The notes beneath the pieces are model-generated. The model saw nothing but the letters and a program-made list of their open reading frames with translations, searched no databases and was not told the origin of the DNA. From Alcaligenaceae bacterium (lineage in GTDB: Bacteria > Pseudomonadota > Gammaproteobacteria > Burkholderiales > Burkholderiaceae_B): 64,000 nucleotides of DNA. Of the stretch, positions 58,633-64,000 are shown in pieces; the stretch's first letter is position 1; each line of letters starts with the position of its first letter. The stretch spans positions 1-64,000 of the forward strand of contig JAJUGV010000006.1 of assembly GCA_029265795.1 (NCBI GenBank), given 5' to 3'. A program made the position numbers and the translations under genes.

Positions 58633-58887
58633 ATGAAGCCCCTGACCGAACGTGAACTCACCTGCCTGCAATGGGTGGCAATCGGAAAAACCAGTTGGGA
58701 AACCGGCCGCATTCTGGGTCTGGCAGAACGCACCATCAATTTTCACATTCAAAATGCCTGTCGAAAATTAGGTGTACACAGCAGGCAGGCCGCGGTCACT
58801 ACCGCCATGCGAACGGGCCTGCTCAGCTTCGACGAAACCCAGCCCGATACCACTGCGCACACGCTTCCTCGTGTCAGCACACAGTGA
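58633..58887 (+). CDS. HTH-only LuxR-type regulator
   Basis: An 84-residue protein consisting of one LuxR/GerE helix-turn-helix: LTERELTCLQWVAIGKTSWETGRILGLAERTINFHIQNACRKLGVHSRQAAVTTAM, followed by a short polar tail. The KTSWExGRILG pattern is that of autoinducer-type LuxR proteins. The autoinducer domain is absent, and no coding trace of one exists upstream. AGGAGG lies 10 bases before this ATG, and a TTG at 58591 would add 14 residues. Possibly a truncated quorum-sensing regulator or a genuine stand-alone form. TACAAT (58565-58570) may be its -10. Confidence 0.8.
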   Translation: MKPLTERELTCLQWVAIGKTSWETGRILGLAERTINFHIQNACRKLGVHSRQAAVTTAMRTGLLSFDETQPDTTAHTLPRVSTQ

Positions 58888-58986
58888 GTGGCGCGCGGTA
58901 ACGCTTCCTAAATTCGCACCCCGCGGCCTTGCGCGACACCGGTCAGGTAAAATCCCGGCTATTTGATACCCAATCTGAAGTCGCGC

Positions 58987-60549
58987 ATGAGCTCATCCCC
59001 CCCCCGTTCCGGACGGCTCCGTCAGGATCTACATCTTCTAGCCAGCATAAAGCGCGGCATCGAGAAGGAAGGCTTACGCGTCGACGCCGCTGGCAGACTG
59101 GCGCTCACGCCTCACCCTCAGTCGCTGGGTTCAGCGCTTACAAATTCTCGCATCACCACCGATTATTCTGAAGCGCTGCTGGAGCTCATTACCGGTACGC
59201 ACTCCAGCGTAGAATCGCTGCTGCAGGAACTCGAAGAAACGCACCGTTTTGTGGCACGTCAGCTTAAAGATGAGCTGATCTGGAATCAGTCTATGCCTCC
59301 AGAGCTGCCCGCCGAGGAAGACATACCCATCGGCTGGTACGGCACATCGAATTCGGGCATGCTTAAGCACGTATACCGGCGCGGTTTGGCGTACCGCTAC
59401 GGTAAGGCAATGCAATGCATAGCCGGCGTGCATTACAACGTATCGTTCCCCGACCGCCTGTGGGATCTCGTCGGCATTGAGGGCATTTCGCTGGAACACC
59501 AGCGCAGCAAAGGTTATCTCGCCCTCATTCGGAATTTCACGCGTTATTCCTGGCTATTAATGTACCTGTTCGGCGCTTCACCGGCCGTTTCGCGTTCGTT
59601 TTTGGCCGACAGGCCTCACAGCCTGCAGGAGTTCGACGCACACACACTGTATTTGCCCTGGGCCACCAGCCTGCGCATGAGCGACCTTGGCTATCAGAAC
59701 AAGGCTCAGTCCGACCTCCAGCTGTGCTACAACGACCTGGAAACGTTTCTGCAGCGCATGTATACCGCCGTCACGACGCCCTGGGAGGCCTACGAGCGTT
59801 TAGGCACCAAGCGTAATGGCGAGTGGATACAGCTCAACACTAACGTCTTGCAGATCGAGAACGAGTACTACTCCAGCATTCGTCCCAAGCGCACTACCCT
59901 GCGGGGCGAGCGGCCCGCCACCGCACTGGCCGAGCGCGGAGTGGAATACATCGAAGTCCGCTGCCTCGACATCGACCCATGGTCGCCGGTGGGCATACGT
60001 GCGGAAACCTGCCGCTTTCTGGACGCCTTTTTGCTGTTCTGTGCGGCGGAAGAAAGCCCCTTCTTCCCGGGTAACGGCCACTGCTCAGTCAGCCAGGATA
60101 ACTTCGCCACCGTGGTTCGAGAGGGTCGCAAGCCCGGCCTTGCACTCAAACGCGGCGATACGACTATTTCACTACGCGATTGGGGCGAAGAGCTCATCGC
60201 CGGTATTCGGCCTTACGCGGAAATGCTTGACGAAGCCTATGGCCACAAGCGCCATGTCATGGCGCTGGAACATCAGCTGCAAAAGGTCCACAACACAGAG
60301 CTGACACCGTCCGCCCGCGTGCTGCATACCCTGCGCGAAGGGAATACCGATCTGCATGCCTGTATGCTGCAGATAAGCAAGACACACCACGAAACGCTGC
60401 TGAGCGGGCCTCTCGACCCGGAACTACTGGAACGCTATATCCAGGAAGCTGCAGCGTCCATCGAAGAGCAGCGAGCACTGGAAGCCGCCGACACTGAAAG
60501 CTTTGATGAGTACGTAGCTCGTTTTCATGCAGCTCTCAGGGCTCCATGA
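58987..60549 (+). CDS. gshA: Glutamate-cysteine ligase
   Basis: A 520-residue enzyme of the E. coli GshA class, making gamma-glutamylcysteine in the first step of glutathione synthesis. ASIKRGIEKEGLRVD near the start and TTDYSEALLELITG are the usual opening blocks, with the Cys/Glu-binding GTSNSGMLKHVYRRGLAYRYGKAMQCIAGVHYN in the middle. EYIEVRCLDIDPWSPVGI follows. GAAG precedes the ATG weakly. It is immediately followed by a decayed TM2 gene. Confidence 0.95.
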   Translation: MSSSPPRSGRLRQDLHLLASIKRGIEKEGLRVDAAGRLALTPHPQSLGSALTNSRITTDYSEALLELITGTHSSVESLLQELEETHRFVARQLKDELIWNQSMPPELPAEEDIPIGWYGTSNSGMLKHVYRRGLAYRYGKAMQCIAGVHYNVSFPDRLWDLVGIEGISLEHQRSKGYLALIRNFTRYSWLLMYLFGASPAVSRSFLADRPHSLQEFDAHTLYLPWATSLRMSDLGYQNKAQSDLQLCYNDLETFLQRMYTAVTTPWEAYERLGTKRNGEWIQLNTNVLQIENEYYSSIRPKRTTLRGERPATALAERGVEYIEVRCLDIDPWSPVGIRAETCRFLDAFLLFCAAEESPFFPGNGHCSVSQDNFATVVREGRKPGLALKRGDTTISLRDWGEELIAGIRPYAEMLDEAYGHKRHVMALEHQLQKVHNTELTPSARVLHTLREGNTDLHACMLQISKTHHETLLSGPLDPELLERYIQEAAASIEEQRALEAADTESFDEYVARFHAALRAP

Positions 60550-60570
60550 GGGAAACTGCAGAGACACAGA

Positions 60571-60749
60571 ATGACAGACAACACCGCGAAAATGATGATT
60601 TACGATGCCAAGAAAGAAGCACCGGAATCGGCGTATTTGCTTTCGTGGTGATTGTTATCTGGTGGGTGATCGACGCGTTTCTGATCCCGGGCATGATACG
60701 CAATAAGAATCTATTGCTTGCTGCCGAACTTATAGCGGGCGGACACTAA
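60571..60749 (+). pseudogene. Decayed TM2-domain membrane protein gene
   Basis: Two frames together resemble a TM2-domain protein. From 60571, MTDNTAKMMIYDAKKE..AYLLSW matches the N-terminal block (MMxYDAxKKSxxIAYLL) and then stops at 60651. The other frame (60546-60749) reads GIGVFAFVVIVIWWVIDAFLIPGMIRNKNLL, matching the C-terminal helix (WWxxDAFLIPG). The middle, with the first helix turn and GxHRFYLG motif, about 40 residues, is missing, and the frame shifts near 60625-60635. The 67-residue open frame from 60546 overlaps gshA by four bases and may still be translated. Confidence 0.6.
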
Positions 60750-60778
60750 AAAAACGCGGTAATGTATCAAGAGGTGAC

Positions 60779-60853
60779 TGGCGCGCCCGACAGGAATCGA
60801 ACCTGTATCGAGAGCTTCGGAGACTCTTATTCTATCCATTGAACTACGGGCGC
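60779..60853 (-). tRNA. tRNA-Arg (anticodon CCG)
   Basis: Read on the minus strand it has acceptor arm GCGCCCG / CGGGCGC, D arm GTTC...GAAT, anticodon arm AGAGT...GCTCT with loop CTCCGAA (anticodon CCG, for CGG codons), and T arm ACAGG/CCTGT with loop TTCGATT. Discriminator G precedes an encoded CCA (60779-60781). All arms pair, with G-T pairs closing the D and anticodon stems. Confidence 0.95.
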
Positions 60854-60867
60854 TCAGAAGCCCGTAA

Positions 60868-60897
60868 TTGTAGCGTGTTTAACGAAAAAGGTATAAT
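60868..60897 (+). promoter_or_regulatory. Promoter of cytochrome c gene (divergent from tRNA)
   Basis: TATAAT (60892-60897) with TTGTAG (60868-60873) at 18 bases points toward the cytochrome gene. On the reverse strand TACAAT (60867-60872) could be the tRNA-Arg -10. Confidence 0.45.
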
Positions 60898-61010
60898 CGC
60901 CGCTTCGAGCGCCGCCCACGTGTACCGGTTATTATCACGAAGCAGCCGTGTGCAGCCCGCACATCATGAAGAACAGGCCAATGGCCCTCAGACAGGAACT
61001 CGTATTCGAT

Positions 61011-61994
61011 ATGAACACTCCGGAACAAAACGTCGAAAAGACGGCTGAGCACGAAGGCTTTATCAAGACCCCTAAGCAGCTCATCACCATCATCATATTG
61101 GCCTTCGTCGTGCCAATTGTGGTCATATCCCTCCTTATTAGGCTTGTCATAGCCAGTTCACCTCTCGGTGTCGGTTCCGACGCGCAATCGCAGGAAGCTG
61201 TAGCCAAACGCATTCAGCCCGTCGCGGGTTTTGCATTGGTGTCGGCCGAAGCCTCCAGCGAAGAACGCACCGGTGAGCAGGTCTATGCCGCCACCTGTTC
61301 CGCCTGTCACACGGCCGGCGTTGCGGGCGCCCACGTGATGGGCGATAACGCCGCCTGGCAACCGCTCATTGCCAAAGGTTTCGATACCCTGTTGCATAAC
61401 GCCATCAACGGCATCAACGCCATGCCTCCTCGCGGTGGGAATCCCGCGTTGAGCGATCTCGAAGTTGCGCGCGCCGTGGTCTACATCGCTAACGCCTCTG
61501 GTGCAGACTTCCCCGAGCCGCAAGCAGGTGACGCGGCCGGCGACGGCGATACCGCAGCCGAGGAACAGCCCACTGAAGAAGCGGCGGAAGCCCCTGCCGC
61601 AGCCGCAGAGGCCGCGCCCGCCGAGCAGCCTGCTGCAGAGCAAGCGGCTGACACGCAAGAGGCTCCAGCAGCACAAGAGTCCGCTCCAGCACAAGAGTCC
61701 GCCGCAGCTGAAGGTAATGCCGCTGATAGCAGCGCCTCTGCCAGTGACATCGACCTCGCCGCGGGCGAAAAACTTTACAAGTCTGTGTGCTTTGCTTGTC
61801 ACGACCTGGGTGTCGCAGGCGCACCGAAATTCGGCGACAAAGCAGTATGGGCGCCCCTCATCGCGGGTGGCATGGACCAAATGATAAAGATATCGATTGA
61901 AGGCAAAGGGGCCATGCCTCCGCGCGGCGGCTCCACCGCCAGCGACGAAGACGTGATCGCAGCCGTTCATTACATGGTTCAGAACGCTCAATAA
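61011..61994 (+). CDS. Membrane-anchored di-heme cytochrome c (cytochrome c5 type)
   Basis: A 327-residue protein. The N-terminal anchor helix (about residues 24-47) has no cleavage site. The first c5-type heme domain has CSACH (Cys96, Cys99, His100) and MPPRGG. A linker of about 75 residues rich in Ala, Glu and Pro follows, then the second heme domain with CFACH (Cys260, Cys263, His264) and another MPPRGG. The Met of MPPRGG is the probable sixth heme ligand. An electron carrier to a terminal oxidase is likely. Earlier ATGs (60948, 60981) add residues unlike relatives. Confidence 0.9.
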   Translation: MNTPEQNVEKTAEHEGFIKTPKQLITIIILAFVVPIVVISLLIRLVIASSPLGVGSDAQSQEAVAKRIQPVAGFALVSAEASSEERTGEQVYAATCSACHTAGVAGAHVMGDNAAWQPLIAKGFDTLLHNAINGINAMPPRGGNPALSDLEVARAVVYIANASGADFPEPQAGDAAGDGDTAAEEQPTEEAAEAPAAAAEAAPAEQPAAEQAADTQEAPAAQESAPAQESAAAEGNAADSSASASDIDLAAGEKLYKSVCFACHDLGVAGAPKFGDKAVWAPLIAGGMDQMIKISIEGKGAMPPRGGSTASDEDVIAAVHYMVQNAQ

Positions 61995-62052
61995 TCAAGC
62001 AACTGCTGCCGGCGGCATTCCAGACCGCCCGTTAAAGCAACTGACCTATCGA

Positions 62053-62084
62053 AAAAGGGCCACTGCATTTGCAGTGGCCCTTTT
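62053..62084. terminator. Bidirectional terminator after cytochrome c gene
   Basis: AAAAGGGCCACTGC (62053-62066) pairs with GCAGTGGCCCTTTT (62071-62084) around ATTT. Runs of A before and T after let it act on both converging transcripts. Confidence 0.9.
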
Positions 62085-62105
62085 CTTTACGCGTGCACTT
62101 TCTGC

Positions 62106-63632
62106 TTAAGCGGCGGCCTGGGCACGCAAAGACATACCCAGCTGCACCCGCCTTTGCAGCCACAGGCTGCTGCGATAGCGCATGTCGCCGGTACAGCGAT
62201 GCATCCCGCGCAGGATCTCCAGTACATGAGCGGCCCCAAGCGAATCGCCAAGGGATAGAGGACCACCACCGGGGTATCCCAGCCCCAGCGAAATTGCCAA
62301 ATCGATGTCTTCCGGTGTGGCGATGCCCTGCTGAGCAATATCGCAGGCAACATTGATGATGGTCGCCACAATACGCTGGCCGACAAAGCCTGCTGAGTCG
62401 GCAATGACACTTACCGGCGAGCCGTCACGCGCGAAAAGCGCATGTGCTGCGTCACGCCATTGAGGCTCAGTGGCCGCCGAGCACATCACCACCCTTCGTT
62501 TACCGGCCGCCAGACCAAAGAAAGTATCCAACGCGACGGTGCGCTTGCCGTCGAGCTGATACTCAGCCACCACAGTCGCAGTGTCCTCACCGTAAGGCGT
62601 CACGACGATCAATGCATCTTCAGGCGGCAGCTCTGAGGTGACCAGCTCGACACCCAACTCGCGTAGCAGTGCAGCAGCACGACGGTGACCACTAGAATGG
62701 TAAGGAGCGACCCATACCCGAAGCTTTTCCGGCAGTGCGGGCGCAGCCGCCTCGGGCTCCATGACCTTCTGCCCATCCGGATAGCTGTAAAAACCCTCGC
62801 CGGTCTTCCGCCCCAGCAGGCCGCCCGCCATGCGTAGCGCCGTGATAGGCGAAGGACGGAAGCGCGGTTCATGATAGAACTGCTGATAGATGGACTCCAT
62901 TACCGGATGGGAAACGTCCAGGCCGGTAAGGTCCATCAGCTCAAAAGGCCCCATGCGGAAGCCCGCCTGTTCCCGCATGATGGCATCGATGACCTGAAAA
63001 GGAGCGACGCATTCCTGGGCTGTCTTGAGCCCTTCGATGTTCATGCCGCGACCGCCGTGGTTCACAATGAAGCCAGGCATATCCTTGGCGCGCACGGGCG
63101 TATGCCCCATACGCTTTGCTAACGCCATGAGGGCGTCTCCATAACGTGGGTCACTACGCGCGCCGTCAATCACTTCCACAACCTTCATGAGCGGCACGGG
63201 ATTAAAGAAGTGGTACCCCACCACCCGATCCGGACTCTTGCATGCAGCTGCGATTGCCGTGATGGATAACGAAGACGTATTCGAAGCCAGAATGCAATCC
63301 GGACGCACAATGGATTCCAGCTTGGTGAACAGTTCGCTCTTGACGTCCAAGCGCTCGACAATCGCTTCAACCACTAGGTCGGCGTCTGACATTTCCTGCA
63401 AGTCGCTGCAAGGCACGATGCGCTCCAGAGCCTCGGCCGCCGCTTCCGCTGTCATCCGTTGCTTCTCGACAAGTCGCTTCCATACGGCCTGCAGTGCAGC
63501 CCGCGCATCGTTCACTGCCTGTGACTGCACGTCGTACAGCCGCACGGTGATGCCCGCCTGGGCGGCAATCTGGGCGATGCCCCGCCCCATGGCGCCTGCG
63601 CCCGCCACACCCACGATGTCAATATCCCGCAT
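62106..63632 (-). CDS. 3-hydroxyacyl-CoA dehydrogenase (PaaH-like)
   Basis: A 508-residue NAD-dependent enzyme. The Rossmann motif is GVAGAGAMGRGIAQIAAQAG (about residues 8-27), with SNTSSLSI and the catalytic VGYHFFNPVPLMKVVEVI. A 3HCDH C-terminal domain (about 185-280, GFIVNHGGRGMNIEGL) is followed by a second such domain at the end (FVGQRIVATIINVACDIAQQGIATPEDIDLAI). The duplicated tail matches PaaH/PaaC of phenylacetate degradation and some beta-oxidation enzymes. NHGGRGM replaces the usual NRIxxP-like stretch. No paa or fad genes are seen in the window. Confidence 0.9.
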   Translation of the reverse strand: MRDIDIVGVAGAGAMGRGIAQIAAQAGITVRLYDVQSQAVNDARAALQAVWKRLVEKQRMTAEAAAEALERIVPCSDLQEMSDADLVVEAIVERLDVKSELFTKLESIVRPDCILASNTSSLSITAIAAACKSPDRVVGYHFFNPVPLMKVVEVIDGARSDPRYGDALMALAKRMGHTPVRAKDMPGFIVNHGGRGMNIEGLKTAQECVAPFQVIDAIMREQAGFRMGPFELMDLTGLDVSHPVMESIYQQFYHEPRFRPSPITALRMAGGLLGRKTGEGFYSYPDGQKVMEPEAAAPALPEKLRVWVAPYHSSGHRRAAALLRELGVELVTSELPPEDALIVVTPYGEDTATVVAEYQLDGKRTVALDTFFGLAAGKRRVVMCSAATEPQWRDAAHALFARDGSPVSVIADSAGFVGQRIVATIINVACDIAQQGIATPEDIDLAISLGLGYPGGGPLSLGDSLGAAHVLEILRGMHRCTGDMRYRSSLWLQRRVQLGMSLRAQAAA

Positions 63633-63876
63633 GGTTCAACTCCTAGATCTGCGTAGTGCCGGTCAAGCCGGCTTACTGTTGTCATTTCCAACCGGCCCTA
63701 CAAGTACCGGCGAAACGCTATACGAAAAGCTCAATATTTTGCCTGAAATGCGATGCACACTGCACGGCGGCAGATTGATAGAGGATCGGGAAAGCGTTGC
63801 TTAGGGCGTTACCGAAGCTGGTTATTCCATATTGCGGCCGCATTTTTCACATTATGCGTGTGTTTTATGCCACGCC
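63633..63876. other. Intergenic stretch without recognised gene
   Basis: Between the dehydrogenase start and the repeat cluster there is no credible open frame, RNA gene or strong hairpin; only a small CCGGTCAAGCCGG stem near 63660. It likely holds promoter DNA for the dehydrogenase. Confidence 0.5.
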
Positions 63877-63929
63877 CCCTAGAAATATTAGGGTTTACCC
63901 TAGACTTATCCTAGGGTTTTCCCTATAAT
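63877..63929 (+). promoter_or_regulatory. Promoter overlaid by phased CCCTA repeats
   Basis: Half-sites CCCTAG (63877-63882), TTAGGG (63888-63893), CCCTAG (63898-63903), CTAGGG (63911-63916) and CCCTAT (63921-63926) alternate orientation about every 10-13 bases. TATAAT (63924-63929) overlaps the last, and TAGACT (63901-63906) is a -35 at 17 bases. Seen as direct repeats, TTTACCCTA, TTATCCTA and TTTTCCCTA recur every 11-12 bases. Likely a regulator binding array controlling the gene at 63971. Confidence 0.6.
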
Positions 63930-63970
63930 AAAAATCGTCGATCAACGCAAGTCAAACAGGGGTCAGTTAC

Positions 63971-64000
63971 ATGTCAGCAAACTACAATTACGTTAATCCT
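63971..64000 (+). CDS. Partial gene at right edge
   Basis: ATG followed by nine further codons (MSANYNYVNP) to the end of the window, preceded by AGGGG about 9 bases upstream and by a strong -10 element about 42 bases upstream. Too short to identify. The promoter structure and spacing support a real start. Confidence 0.5.
   Translation, partial: MSANYNYVNP

Noticed and set aside
60779-60853. tRNA-Arg as an integration site for a genomic island
   Set aside because: No integrase, no repeat of the tRNA 3' end and no composition change on either side in the window.

Overview
The window is a dense, single-copy chromosomal segment of a betaproteobacterium. It most resembles the family Alcaligenaceae (Bordetella, Achromobacter, Pusillimonas and relatives). 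The case for this is inference from recognised families and gene order: a Lys/Ala-rich histone H1-like protein, a Bug-type tripartite-tricarboxylate receptor, a DUF3426 zinc-ribbon membrane protein beside prmA-accC-accB-aroQ, mpl-esterase-RNB ribonuclease-tonB-aroE-mtgA, metX-metW-ampG, ftsEX-mutY, and mreBCD-mrdAB divergent from gatCAB. No insertion sequence, prophage, CRISPR array, toxin-antitoxin pair or defence island was seen.

Layout. 1-1.3 kb: histone-like gene and yggT. 1.3-7.9 kb (minus strand): slyB-like lipoprotein, PfkB kinase, DUF3426 protein, prmA, accC, accB, aroQ and a TlpA-like thioredoxin. 8.0-16.5 kb (plus): mpl, esterase, RNB ribonuclease, tonB-like gene, aroE, mtgA, lptG, apaH, which deal mostly with envelope and shikimate metabolism. 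16.5-18.5 kb (minus): plsC, ruvX, algH, rubredoxin. 18.6-23.4 kb (plus): a degenerate thiD, thiE, hemL, marR, argJ. 23.4-27.5 kb: an amidohydrolase / N-formylglutamate deformylase / Bug receptor cluster with a divergent LysR regulator. 27.6-30.8 kb: rplU-rpmA-obg-proB. 30.8-34 kb: lrp divergent from dadA, then two divergent regulators that share an unusual operator array. 34-36.8 kb: TPP riboswitch-thiC and an OmpA-like lipoprotein. 36.9-41.1 kb: aap-type amino-acid ABC transporter. 41.2-43.9 kb: ftsE-ftsX-mutY. 43.9-49.6 kb: rodA, PBP2, mreD, mreC, mreB. 49.8-53.1 kb: gatCAB. 53.2-58.4 kb: pyrE, exonuclease III, a VOC protein, ampG, metW and metX, with a SAM-II riboswitch before metX. 58.6-62 kb: an HTH-only LuxR protein, gshA, a decayed TM2-domain gene, tRNA-Arg(CCG) and a di-heme cytochrome c. 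62.1-64 kb: a 3-hydroxyacyl-CoA dehydrogenase and the first codons of a gene cut by the right edge.

Most genes are housekeeping. The less ordinary material is regulatory or degenerate: three ATCAC-N4-GTGAT palindromes between two divergent regulators (33.56-33.63 kb); a TPP riboswitch whose expression platform appears to hide the Shine-Dalgarno of a TTG-started thiC; a SAM-II riboswitch on metX; a nested inverted repeat abutting the marR start codon; a promoter at the right edge overlaid by helically phased CCCTA repeats; a ThiD-like protein lacking both signature motifs; and a TM2-domain pseudogene beside tRNA-Arg. No clearly new multi-gene system was found. The operator array with its two orphan regulators is the best candidate for undescribed biology.
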